Positions 1-11,149 of a stretch of 64,000 nt of DNA are shown piece by piece. The notes under the pieces are model-generated. The model was not told the origin of the DNA and made no database searches. It saw nothing but the letters and a program-made list of their open reading frames with translations. A program made the position numbers and the translations under genes. Location: positions 248,001 to 312,000 of the forward strand of contig JAEVLN010000012.1 in NCBI GenBank assembly GCA_018350325.1, written 5' to 3'. How positions within the stretch are numbered: position 1 is the stretch's first letter; every line of letters starts with the position of its first letter. This DNA is from Globodera rostochiensis (taxonomy: Eukaryota > Nematoda > Chromadorea > Rhabditida > Heteroderidae).

Positions 1-110
1 CCATTCAAATCCAAAGACAGACAAACTTTTGTTAAATTGTTTTTGAATTTGAACGTCCATCCATCTCTAACGGTGTAAATTTGTGAACAAATTCGATTTT
101 TTGGCCTTAG

Positions 111-604
111 TCGCAAAAATGTGCAAGTGCCGGCCAATGCCGGTCGTTCTCAGCCGAACATTGCGGCCATTCGGAAGAAGTTGGAGGCGGCACTCAAAAG
201 TGCCATGGACGGAACGGCACAGAACGACGGCGGCGACCAATTGCAGGGGGAGGAGGAGGAGGAGGACATGCAATTTACGGAGAACGTTTTGTCCGCGAAG
301 GATCCCATAACGAAGCGGGACATAAAGGACCCCGTCAAGAATTCGGTCCGGCCCGGACATGGCGCAGACGGAAATTGGAATTGAATTTTAGATCTGTGGA
401 CACATTTACGATCGTCAAGCCGTCCATGCATTCATTGAGGAGTGTCGAGAGCGCCGCCAACTCTGCCAATGTCCCGTCCAATTGTGCCGCAACAAAAAGC
501 TGCTGCAAATGGCTCAGATGGTCCCGTGTCCGGACTTCTTCAAAATGATCCAACGTCAGCGCCGTTCGATGTCCAGGGGAGTCGGAAGTTCCCAAGGACA
601 TTGA
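111..604 (+). CDS. NSE2/MMS21-like SP-RING SUMO E3 ligase, 3' portion
   Basis: Two exons are visible: about 111-345 (entered through a TTAG acceptor at 107-110) and 392-604 (stop TGA at 602-604), separated by a 46-bp GT-AG intron. Joined across the intron, the protein reads KDPITKRDIKDPVKNS then ICGHIYDRQAVHAFIEEC, followed by a CQCPVQLC segment. This is the SP-RING pattern of NSE2/MMS21, the SUMO ligase subunit of the SMC5/6 complex that acts in DNA repair: a DPIT motif, the Cys-Gly-His zinc ligands, then a late Cys-Pro pair. An acidic EEEEED stretch precedes the RING. No in-frame ATG precedes the first visible exon, because a stop lies just upstream of the acceptor, so the N-terminal coiled coil that docks on SMC5 should lie before position 1. 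An AATAAA polyadenylation motif is at 704-709. The call rests on motif recognition. A PIAS-type SP-RING is less likely because of the short C-terminal tail. Confidence 0.78.
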
Positions 605-3600
605 AGAACGAAGGTGTCAAGCAAGAAGCTAATTTGCCCAAACAAGCTTTCTCTTTTTCCTTTTTGGTCAATTGTTTTGGAATTAAATTTAAATTCCTAC
701 ACAAATAAATCGTCCGATGGGGGCGGGGGGGGGGGGAGTCCAATGCCCCCCCCTTCAGTCGTTATTCCTCTCTTCAAATCAAATGATGTACGGTTACGGT
801 AGGGTCGGGGTGGTCAATGAAATGACTCCCCCCGCCGTTTCCCTTCGAATTCCCTCGGGCATTGAATAATGGGCTTTTTCCGCCCTTTGTCTCGCTCGTT
901 CGCTCTCCATAATTGCCTTCCCCCGCGGGGTTTATCCCATCAATTCCTTCGGAAACACTAAATAAAATCCCTAAAATCCCTTTCTTGGATTCTCAGTGGA
1001 AGGCAAATGGTGGCGATGCCGTCCGTCGTCTGTCCCATCCCGTCCATTTTCGGTGCCGGCTATTTCCTTCAATGTTTAAAGCGTGAGAACCTTTTTTGCC
1101 CGGAGGGTCAAAATTTTGTCCATATAATATATAATGTTAGTGGGGGGGGGGGGGGGGGGAGGGATAAATGGCATTGAAAGTTTTCCCACGGCTTCACCCA
1201 AAACAACGAACGAAGGGGGGGGGGCCAAAACAGAGGCTACCATCGGCGGTCGAATGGCACAAAATTGAGACAAAATGAAATCAAAGGGCTAAACCTTTTT
1301 TTTGAGAGTTTTCGTGGAAATTTGCACCCAATTTCCAAATAACTTTATCATTTCCCAGTCGTAAATCAAAAAGATTGGCAATGAGACGGTGTTAAGGTCG
1401 TAATAAGTCTCTGATAGTTTGTTCTTCACTATGTTTTTGGCCTTCAATTGCGTCATAGACGGTCAAAGGGCATGCCCTTATGGGTTTGGATGTAATCCCT
1501 TCGGGCGATTAACCCTCCGACCCCTAATTACCCCCCCCCCCGTCCGCCCTCCGCCAACTCCGTTCGGTTTGCCACATCAAAGGGCGGCAAATTTGATCGA
1601 ACTGCTGGAATAATGTTGGGGAAGGAACTTATCCGGGGGGGGGGGAATGATTGCTTCTGCCATATGTGCAGAATTGGGCGAGACGGACATCCAAATTGGG
1701 TGATGAAAGAATAGGATCGAAAAAATGTGTGTTAAAATAACATTAATGGCTTAAAAAACTAAATTTAAATTTATTGCATTTTTTTATGAAATTTTCCAAA
1801 AAATTAGTAATCTTTTAATTAAGAGAATCAAATTTCTTTGCTGCCGACCTTTCGACCTCGAAGGAATTGAGATGCAACAGTCTTTTTGAAGAATTCGTCC
1901 TTTTAAATTTGAAAGTCGGAGGGGGCGGGGGGGCTAACCCCCGGCCGGCTCTCATAATCATTTCATATTTTCTCGACATCCCCAAAATCCAAAATTCATC
2001 CATCACCCCCCCCCCCCTCCCAGGCCATCGTTGGCGTGGCATTATGCCCTCCCCCCGCCCATTCTGCGCCCACTCTCGTCGATGAATGAATTGTTTTCGC
2101 CAGTGGCACCTATCGGATGAGTTGCACGACGAATCTTCCGCCACAATGAGTTCATTCAGCCGCCGTCGTCCAAAATGATGAAAAATATGGCAATGGCCAT
2201 AAGCAAAATTGGATGGGTTGGGGGGGGGGGGAAGTTGGGCGATGGATTTTCTTCAAATTTCTGAAAACATTGGGAGGGTTGGATAAAGAGATTATTGAAT
2301 GAAAGAAGCAGAGATTGCCGGGGAAATGGACTTAGCTTAATTAATACTTACAAATTAGCCCCTAAGGGGATGAGGACTTAACGGATAAAAGCACACGGAT
2401 CATCAACAGATTGGCCTGGCGATTCGACGACTCCATCTTGCCGCTTAGAAAAAGCATTTTTGGGAAACATTTGGGGGGAGGGGCGGTGTTGGAATTTGCG
2501 CATGGCACTTATTTAGCTTTTAAAAATGTTTAAAATTGAAATGGCAAAAACTGCGCAATTCGGAATTAAATACAATTCGACCGAATTGAGAGCTGATTCC
2601 CTTCAGATTTGGAGAATGTTTGCATTAAATTAGCCCCTCAAGGGCCTTTATGCTTTATGTTGACGGCGGTAAATCCCCCGAAGGGACAAACAATGGCCGC
2701 CCATAACAAAAGCTGCTGAATGAGCCCTTTCCGCCGCCCAATTGACTTCCAATTTCCGTTGTCACCGGAGGAAATCCTTTCAGAAAAAGAAACAAAACCC
2801 CCCAAAATGTCCATGACAACGGGCGGGGGGGGGGGGGTTTGGGGGTTCGGTTGGGGTCAAGGCGGGGGGGGGGGGGGGTAATTTGCCAAAAAGTGTCAAA
2901 CAATTTGAATTTGAACTAAACCAAAAAATTCCCCGAGGCAAATTTCGGCGGCATTTAAAGAGCCTAAAAGTGAATTCCATTCTTTGCTGGTCGATTGCGT
3001 GCAAATGGGAGGGATAATTGACCGGATGGGTGAAAGAGAGCATTGGACGGGAAGGAATGAAAGGGGAGGAAGTTTCTTCCGAATCAAAAAAGATAAATTT
3101 GGACGAGCAGTTTATCTGATTTCTTGTCCATTTGAAGTCGCAGAAGGAAATTGGCCAAAAAGACTCTTTCGACCCACCGAATGCCCCCCCCCCCTCTCCC
3201 GTCCCCCGAGGGGACCTTATAAATTTTACATTTGCCCCCCCCCGGCGCCTTCTCTTTTCTCTCTCTCACCTCCATCATCTCCATCATCTGCGTCACTGCG
3301 CCAACTCATTCATTATTCTGCCATCGGTGGTTTTGCCGGTTTCCGACGACTGATGGGTGTGCCGTATTCGTTGGGATGGCTCCGTGGGCGGGGCATTCCC
3401 CCGGAGCGCACATTGGCTGATGGGCCAACATACAATATTCTATTGCTTCTCTCCCCCGGGCGCTTTGCCCTAATAATTCATTGCAACCCCACCCAACCAA
3501 GAGTCTCGAGAGTCTCGACTGTCCCCGCTCCCTGTAAGGCTTTCACCTCGGAGGCTGCACACAGTCCATGCCCAAAAGTGTCCGAGCGGATATTCCCCAC

Positions 3601-4921
3601 ATTCAGTTAGTTGTCCAATTGAATATTCCACCCCAAGGGGTTCTTGCCAATTGATTATTTATTATTTTATTAAATTTTCATCTCTCCCTCTTTGTCTTTG
3701 CCTCCCCCCCCCCCTTTCACCCATTAAATTTTAATCCATCCCCCGGAGGGATGTGATCGAAAAGGGCAAAGGGAGGGGGGGGGGCTTTTGGGGACTTTTA
3801 AAAGTAAAAAAAAAACAAAGATTTAAGTTACAATTGTTGTGAAAGACTTTGAGTTGAGTCTCAATTTTTAATGAATTATATGGAAAATGAATGGCCAGAA
3901 TTTTTACACCAAACCCAAACTTCCGGAGCTTAGAAATAAATAATTAAGGCCAATTGATTCGATAATGGACCGCTTCATTTACGCTGCCAATCCGGTAGTT
4001 CAGTTTGGGTTTGGTTCATCTACCGGTGGACCTGAAACAATTTCGGCTTCACGACTTTACGCTTCGGGGGATCAACGGGAAGAAAACGCTGGAGGGAACA
4101 GAGGGGAGACGGGGACGGACGGAGGCTCGGAGACCGACGTCGGGGGGATCATGCGCATTCCGACGGTCATTTTTAGAGAGTAATATGAGAAAAACCGAAT
4201 TAAAAAAAAAATTTTTAAAACATTTAGGTAAATTTTTTTCTCTAAAATTCAAAATAAGTTAGGGTCAATTAATTGTGTTCGATTTAAGTAAATTAGGAAA
4301 TGTTCAATTACCATTCAATTATTTAGTCCAAAAACTAAGGTTATTATTACGGTAGTGTTTGAGGGGATTAATCCCCCCGGGGGGAGGGGGGGGGGGGGGG
4401 TTGCCTCGGACAACACAAAGCATTCAAAAGGCGCCAATTGGCTGAAAAAATACAAATCCCATGGCAAATGAAAGGGTAAGAGGAGGGGATAATCCTCCGG
4501 GGGTTTTGGGGAGGGGCGTGAAGGAAATGACCGATAAACGAACGAATTTCGAAATGGAAGTGAAAATTGCGAAAATCAAAATGATCATTCGCCGGAGGGT
4601 AAAAGAAAAAGCTTTGGCCATTTGATGAAAAAAAAAGAAAGTTTAAGAGAAGGAAAGGAAAAGAAAGTATTGGACGAAATGATGGGCGAATTTGGACAGA
4701 ATTTGGGGAGGCGGCGGCTCTGCTCAATTATTCTCGCAGAAAACTGTTCGAAAATGAATGTTAAATAATTGAGCAACTGCGGCCGATGCCCCGCCGAATT
4801 CTCCCCCCCCCCCCGGGGGCATTATTTATTCATTACTTCCTCCAAACAAAAAAAGAAAATTTGGGAAAATTAAAATAGGCGAGAGAAAGTCTAATTTAAA
4901 TTAGAAAGTTCCGACTTTCAG
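605..4921. other. G/C-tract-rich spacer upstream of unc-86
   Basis: No convincing gene was seen in these 4.3 kb. The stretch contains many runs of 9-17 G or C (for example near 720, 1142, 1215, 2220, 2826, 2866, 3710, 4385, 4802) and AT-rich patches. Open frames here (for example 2984-3610) are proline/serine-rich products of C tracts with no family resemblance. Two possible exons are noted separately: 2112-2186, which looks like an orphan terminal exon, and a short ATG-led segment at 3965 that is in the right phase to be the first unc-86 exon. Because it precedes a terminal-selector gene, cis-regulatory elements are expected here, but none can be pinpointed from sequence alone. Confidence 0.5.
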
Positions 4922-7900
4922 GGCACCAATTCCATTTTCGGATGTTATGGCGAAGACCCCTTTTTGCACTTGCAGCAGGCGCGGTAAGACAAAGTCCAAT
5001 CAAAACGATTTCATTTTGAGGGCGGCTTCTTCTTTTTTGATACTTTGGACTCCCCCAGGGCATTGGCCGAGATGGACGTGAAGGGAGTGACGGCGTCGAT
5101 GTTCCACCAGTACCACCCCCACGGCACAGTGATGGACTTCGACTCGTCCATGGGCGGCATTCTCCACGCGTCCGCAGAAAGTGCGACGGGACGGACGGGC
5201 GTCAGCACAAACAGCAACAACTTTCAGGTCAAAGGGAAACGACGGCCTTTTTGTTCAAATACAGTACCCGCTTTTAATCCAAAAGAGTACGGTAGAATAC
5301 CCCCGCGGCTTAAGGCTGAAATGGCTGCATCGCTACAGCAACAAATGATGCAGCAAATGGCCACGATGAGTATGCACCAGCACGCGGTGCACCATTACGG
5401 CGTGGGCCAACCTTCAGGCGCCTCTTCGACCAGTGCCGCCTTGTACCCTTCGGTCATGACGCCCCAGGGAATGGCATTAATGGGCAGTGGGGGCTTGACA
5501 AACGATGCCGGAGGCCGAACTGTTGGCGGCAGCTCATTTCAGATGCCATTTGCGCTCCAGCAACAACAGCAGCAACATGAAGCAGGAACAGGAGCATCAG
5601 CAGCACAACAGCACCATCGACAGCAGCACGTGCAACAACAACAACAGGTGACAGACACTTGGGAGAAGTCAAGATTAACCTTCTCTGGTAGGATTCTCTT
5701 TAACCCATCCTCCTCCAGCATCCAGCACAGCTCCGATCCCAACCTTCCCAGAACGTCAACCTCTCCGTCCCGTCGTTGCTCCCTCCGTCGTCAGGCGTCC
5801 CTCCCTCAATGGCCCCGAGCCTTTCCGTTCTCGGCGGGGGGGCCGTCAAGCAGTCGTCGCAACACAACACACACCTCCAACAACAACAACAACAACATCA
5901 TCATCATCAACAACAACAACAACGCTATCCAGTTCTACACGGGGCCCATTTGGCGGGTGAGCGAAACGCTTTTTGGGATGAAATGGAAAGCCAGCGGCCA
6001 ACAGATTCTCGATACGATTTTAGCTATGTTTTCTCAAAATTGCCAGACTTGGACACGGACCCGCGCGAGTTGGAACGCTTTGCGGAGCACTTCAAACAGC
6101 GGCGGATCAAATTGGGCGTCACTCAGGCGGACGTTGGCAAGGCGCTGGCTTACCTGAAAATGCCGGGCGTCGGCTCCCTTTCCCAGTCGACCATTTGCCG
6201 CTTCGAGTCGCTAACCCTCTCCCATAACAACATGGTGGCACTAAAGCCCATATTGCACTCGTGGCTGGAGAAGGTGCCAAAGTTAAAATGCCGTAACCGA
6301 TGTTTAGAGAGTTCTGAAGCATTTGTTTTACTATTTATATTTGGAACTTACGAAGCCGCCTTTGTTTAAAAATGCCAAAAACAGGCGGAGGAAGCGACGA
6401 AAAACGCAGTGGCCAATGACGGCGCCGGTGAGGCCGCTGGCGTTATTCACTGCGCGGGCGGAATTCTCCCGTGCGTGGAGAAGAAGCGCAAAAGGACTTC
6501 GATCGCCGCACCGGAGAAGCGAATGCTCGAAGTTCGTCAGATTAGGCCAGAACATTGGCTAAAGCATAATATTGGGAAATATTCTACTTTTAAAACTTTG
6601 AATTGGCCAATCGTTCATTTATTTCCCATCGATTGAAATAATTTTTCAATTTTTTTGAAGGAATTCTTTCGGCAACAGAGTCGGCCCACCGGCGACCGAA
6701 TTTCTTCGATTGCAGAGAAATTGGACCTGAAGAAGAATGTGGTGCGCGTGTGGTTCTGCAACCAGCGACAGAAGCAGAAACGGTGAGGGGGGGGCGATTG
6801 TTTCCCCGAAAACGCGGGGATTTCCGGGAAGGCGGGGGGCGATTGTTTCCCCGAAACACGAAAGCGCGGGGATTTCCGGGAAGGCGGGGGGCGATTGTTT
6901 CCCCGAAAACGCGGGGGTTTCCGGGAAGGCGGGGGGCGATTGTTTCAACGAAAACGCGGGGTTTCCCCGAAAGCGCGGGGATTTCCGGGAAGCGCGGGGA
7001 TTTCCGGGAAGCGCGGGGATTTCCGGGAAGGCGGGGGGGGGGCGATTGTTTCCACGAAAGCGCGGGGATTTCCGGGAAGGCGGGGGGCGATTGTTTCCCC
7101 GATAGCGCGGGGATTTCCGGGAAGGCGGGGGGGGGGCGATTGTTTCCCCGAAAACGCGGGGTTTCCCCGAAAGCGCGGGGATTTCCGGGAAGGCGGGGGG
7201 GGGGGGCGATTGTTTCCCCGAAACACGAAAGCGCGGGGATTTCCGGGAAGGCGGGGGGCGATTGTTTCCCCGAAAACGCGGGGGTTTCCGGGAAGCGCGG
7301 GGATTTCCGGGAAGGCGGGGGGGGGGGGCGATTGTTTCCCCGAAACACGAAAGCGCGGGGATTTCCGGGAAGGCGGGGGGCGATTGTTTCCCCGAAAACG
7401 CGGGGATTTCCGGGAAGCGCGGGGATTTCCGGGAAGGCGGGGGGGGGCGATTGTTTCCACGAAAGCGCGGGGATTTCCGGGAAGGCGGGGGGCGATTGTT
7501 TCCCCGATAGCGCGGGGATTTCCGGGAAGGCGGGGGGCGATTGTTTCCCCGAAAACGCGGGGTTTCCCCGAAAGCGCGGGGATTTCCGGGAAGGCGGGGG
7601 GGGGGGGCGATTGTTTCCCCGAAAGCGCGGGGATTTCCGGGAAGGCGGGGGGCGATTGTTTCCCCGATAGCGCGGGGATTTCCGGGAAGGCGGGGGGCGA
7701 TTGTTTCCCCGAAAACGCGGGGATTTCCGGGAAGGCGGGGGGGGCGATTGTTTCCCCGAAAACGCGGGGATTTCCGGGAAGGCGGGGGGGGGGGCGATTG
7801 TTTCCCCGAAAACGCGGGGTTTCCCCGAAAGCGCGGGGATTTCCGGGAAGGCGGGGGGGGGGGATTGTTTCCACGAAAGCGCGGGGATTTCCGGGAAGGC

Positions 7901-8963
7901 GGGGGGCGATTGTTTTTCCGATAGCGCGGGGATTTCCGGGAAGGCGGGGGGGCGATTGTTTCCCCGATAGCGCGGGGATTTCCGGGAAGGCGGGGGGGGG
8001 GCGATTGTTTCCCCGAAAGCGCGGGGATTTCCGGGAAGGCGGGGGGGGGGGCGATTGTTTCCCCGAAAGCGCGGGGATTTCCGGGAAGGCGGGAGGGGGG
8101 AGGGGGAGGGGGGGGGGGAGGAAGGGCCCGTAAACCTTCTTTCGATTAAGCCGACAATTCATGATATTTGTTGTTGAATTGATTAGTGCCATAGGGTTTA
8201 AGCGTTTCATTAGATTTTGTCCATTTACCCGTTTCCGGGACAGAAATCAGTTCCGACACTGTCGAAACGGAGTCGGCTCTTCGGCCTCCGTCGCCGGGGG
8301 GTCCAACGGCGGTGCCATTGCCGGAGGGGCGGGGGGTGCCCATTCTCAGCAGCAGCTGCCCGGCGGCGGAAACCCTCAGCAATTGGTCGTCAGCTCTTTG
8401 AGCAGCTCCACGGCGGCCGCAACGCTGGCCGCGGCGGCGATGCAAGCGATGCAACAACAGCAGAGGGCACAAACAAACGCAGGCACTATGACGACGCAAT
8501 GTGAGAAGAGATTTTGGATGGAATGTTTAAAATGCAATAATCCCCCACCCCCCCCCCCCCCTTTTTACTTCCCATTCAATGCATATTTATGGATCATTTC
8601 TGTTGCTTTTGCGCAGTTCGCTCCATCAAACAATTCCAACAAAGCGACGGCATTTACGGAGAAGCACCGATCGAAGGCGGCGGCACAATGGCACAACAAC
8701 TGCAGTCGTCGGCCTCGGAAGAGATGTCGAAGAGAAAAGTGTCGATGGACGTCGGAGGCGCGGAACGCAATGACAAAAGCTGTGGGGTTATTCGGCACGG
8801 ATTTATCTCCAAAGCGATGAAAATGGCACCGCCGGAGGGACCAAACGGTGGGACGACGCACGGCGATGGCATGGGAACGACGACGGCATTGTTTGGGGCT
8901 CCCCCCCATTCAGCGGCAGGCGCCATTTTCTACCTGAGCAGGGACAGAATGACGGAGAATTGA
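4922..8963 (+). CDS. unc-86: POU class IV homeobox transcription factor (UNC-86/Brn3 orthologue)
   Basis: Exons: 4922-4983, 5059-5647, 5719-6273, 6385-6531, 6661-6782, 8244-8500, 8617-8963 (stop TGA at 8961); all phases agree. The N-terminal segment [11 protein letters not shown]...[12 protein letters not shown] resembles the class IV POU box. A Gln/His-rich linker follows, then the POU-specific domain ([18 protein letters not shown] to LHSWLEK, end of exon 3), a basic linker [14 protein letters not shown], and the POU homeodomain with recognition helix [15 protein letters not shown] (exon 5). UNC-86 specifies touch-receptor and other neurons and pairs with LIM-homeodomain proteins in the nucleus. 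The visible part is about 690 residues, longer than C. elegans UNC-86 (under 500 as I recall), because of polyQ/His and a long Gly/Ala/Gln tail. Exon 1 has no in-frame ATG, so at least one exon lies upstream; ATG 3965 with a donor near 3995 is in phase but unproven. The intron after the homeodomain is 1.46 kb, almost all minisatellite. Confidence 0.93.
6783..8130 (+). repeat. G-rich minisatellite filling unc-86 intron 5
   Basis: The intron between the homeodomain exon and the C-terminal exons holds a degenerate array of roughly 45-50 bp units. Each unit combines GGGGATTTCCGGGAA, a G run of 5-10, GCGATTGTTTCCCCGAAA and often a CGC spacer. Units differ by internal deletion and by G-run length, and larger blocks of about 150-210 bp are also repeated. 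Long open frames on both strands across this array are a by-product of its composition and phase. The flanking splice sites (donor at 6783, acceptor ending 8243) keep reading phase, so the array is treated as intronic. Confidence 0.95.
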
Positions 8964-9608
8964 CAAAGTCCGATCACTGATCAGGATTTGGTTGTATATA
9001 AAGCGGGCGGACCAGGGATGGACGGAATCCATCTTAAACAAGGGATATTTGTTAAGGTGGAAGGCAGGTTTAAGGTTAATGGTTTTTTATTTTCCGCATC
9101 CGTCCATCGCTGCAGCGGTCTGGGACCGGAGATACCCGGCCATTCTCATTACCGAAACGGGGATCCCCGGTTTGTCAGTCCCCGGTTTGACCGGGGATCA
9201 TCCCCCGGTTCCAACCCAGCTGACATAATGCTATACAATCACGAATCTTTGAGCGGAACAAATGCAGATTTTTACTATTTGGCGTATTACGAAAAAGCAT
9301 TTCCTTCCCGGTACAGCGTTTATTCGACAGTTTGACGTTGAGAAAGAAGCAAATGCGCAACAACAAAAGGTGCTAACTTTGTAGCGAATAGAGTTTTTAC
9401 AACAATTTTCAATGTCGGTAACAATGCGATGAACAAATGTTTGTCCGTGTTCCATATTTTTGGTCAGAAGAGGCAAAATGCAACAATTAAATATCTCAAA
9501 AAATGAACAAATTGATAGAATGGAAGTGTCGGATGCTGTCTAAATAAATAAATATTCTCCCAACAACGAAAGCTCTCCGCCATACTCAACATAACAATAA
9601 ATATTTGT
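8964..9608. other. Short intergenic region between convergent genes
   Basis: This lies between the stop of unc-86 and the stop of the NADAR gene on the opposite strand, so it should hold both 3' UTRs. A cluster of CCCCGG-containing inverted segments sits at about 9135-9215. No gene was recognised. Confidence 0.5.
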
Positions 9609-11149
9609 CTAATGGTTCCGATATTGGAAATTTCCACTGCCGCGGCCGCCGCTACGCCCACCGCCGCCCTGCGGCATGCCCGCCGAACGTCCGCCAAACA
9701 CAGCGCGTTTGGAGGGGTCAATGCGACGCCACACGAAACGCATCATCTCGCGCAGCTTTGTGTTAGACTCCTAAATAAGTAATAAGTTAAAGTTCGGACA
9801 TGTTTTTTTAAATTAAAGTCTTTCGCTTGTCAAATTGCACCTCTTCCTCCTGAGGACCGTTCCATGCGTGCTTCGCCTTTAGCTCGTGACGGATGTTCAT
9901 CAACACTTTGCCACCCTCGTTCTTCCCATCCCAAAAGATCGGTTTGTTCGACTCGTCGCGGTTCTTGCGCCATCCGGTGCCAAAGAACTGCAAAAATAAC
10001 GGAAATGGCCAAGGGAATTTGGACTAACTTTGTCCTCAGAGGAAATGGCCAAGTAAGTGGTCTTGGTCAGCGCCAGCAGATTCGCAATCCAACGGACTTG
10101 GTCCAGTTTCAGACGCTGCCCATCCTCCCAGTGTTGCAGTTTAACCTGAAACGAGCAATAACTACCAGATGCTTTAGCATTCAAAAGTGAAGCAGAATTC
10201 GTAATATTCTTGAAAATTAAAAAAATTAGAAAATGGCAAAAATTTTTACGCTATTTTTTAAACAAAAATGATTAAAATTCTAAAATTACCGAAAAGAGAA
10301 AATTTTAAAAATTGGTATAAAAAAATATCAACCGACCTTGTCCCATTCACCAACATCGAAGTTTTTAATGCCCTTCATGACCTCCTCGGCCTGCTGAACA
10401 TTCGGCGCCTGCAGAATATTCTTCATGGCCTCCGCGTCGCCGAAAATTTCGGCCATTTTGTACCAATAGTAACGCTCGGCGCTTTTGTGCTCAATTCCGT
10501 CTTTATCACGAATGACCGCCTCAAAGCGAAGGCTAATCGGATCTGAAAGGTTGCAGTTTTAAGGTCGTAATGTTCCGTTAAAGCCAAAGGGTTCCAAAAC
10601 GTGCCGTGAATTCCTCCGATGAGGAAAAAGTCCCCACGGTTTAACTCGTCATAGTCCAATTCGGCCTCCGGCGCCAATTTGCCGTCCTCATCATCCAATT
10701 CCTCATTGCTCAACTTGGCCACCTTTTCGTTCAGACTTTTCACCTTTATCTTCAGACGGCCATTCTCCAACTGAAATAGGACGACTTTCTTGCAAACATT
10801 TTCTAAAAAACCTTGAGCTTGCGGATTGCCTTGCGAAGACTGTCCTTCTCCTGCTCCAACAGTATGACCGCGTTGCGCACTTGGAGCGCGTCTTGTTTAA
10901 TCCACAAAATCTATAACAATCGTTAGCGCCTTCAATCAAATGATTCAAAATGAACGAGTGAATCAAAAGAAAGTCCATTTCCTGCCTCTTAAACCGAACC
11001 TCATTTTGAATACTCAGCGGAACAGTAGAAGCGGCCGCAGCGACTGCAGCGGTGGCCGCGGATTGGGCATTTCGCATTTGTTGGTGGTGACGGTTTGCAT
11101 TTCCGGACTGCGATTGGCTGAGCGGTAGCGGTTGGTTGTGTTCGTCCAT
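9609..11149 (-). CDS. NADAR-domain protein (YbiA/DUF1768 family) with N-terminal coiled coil
   Basis: Exons, read downward: 11149-11000, 10910-10812, 10770-10605, 10542-10337, 10145-10029, 9987-9841, 9770-9609 (stop at 9611-9609). All phases close, giving 348 residues. The N-terminus is Gln/Ala-rich, followed by a heptad-like helix (exons 2-3, VRNAVILLEQEKDSLRKAI) and an acidic linker. The NADAR core then runs from FFLIGG through EHKSAERYYWYKMAEIFGD, GEWDKVKLQHWEDGQR, and FFGTGWRKN...FWDGKNEGGKVLMNIR. NADAR enzymes are N-glycosidases that act on ADP-ribosylated or related nucleotide substrates; that role is known for the family and not shown here. The C-terminus is Gly/Arg-rich with RGG-like spacing (GGGGRSGGRGSG), suggesting nucleic-acid contact. 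The intron after exon 3 is best read as a GC-AG intron (donor GC at 10604-10603), because the nearby GT does not keep the frame. Confidence 0.85.

Noticed and set aside
2984..3610. 208-codon open frame
   Set aside because: Pro/Ser/Leu-rich, crosses C tracts and simple repeats, and matches no family; probably fortuitous.
6737..8210. Long open frames on both strands (up to about 420 codons) across the unc-86 intron
   Set aside because: They follow from the G-rich minisatellite, consist of a few repeated peptides, and lie between splice sites that preserve the UNC-86 frame.
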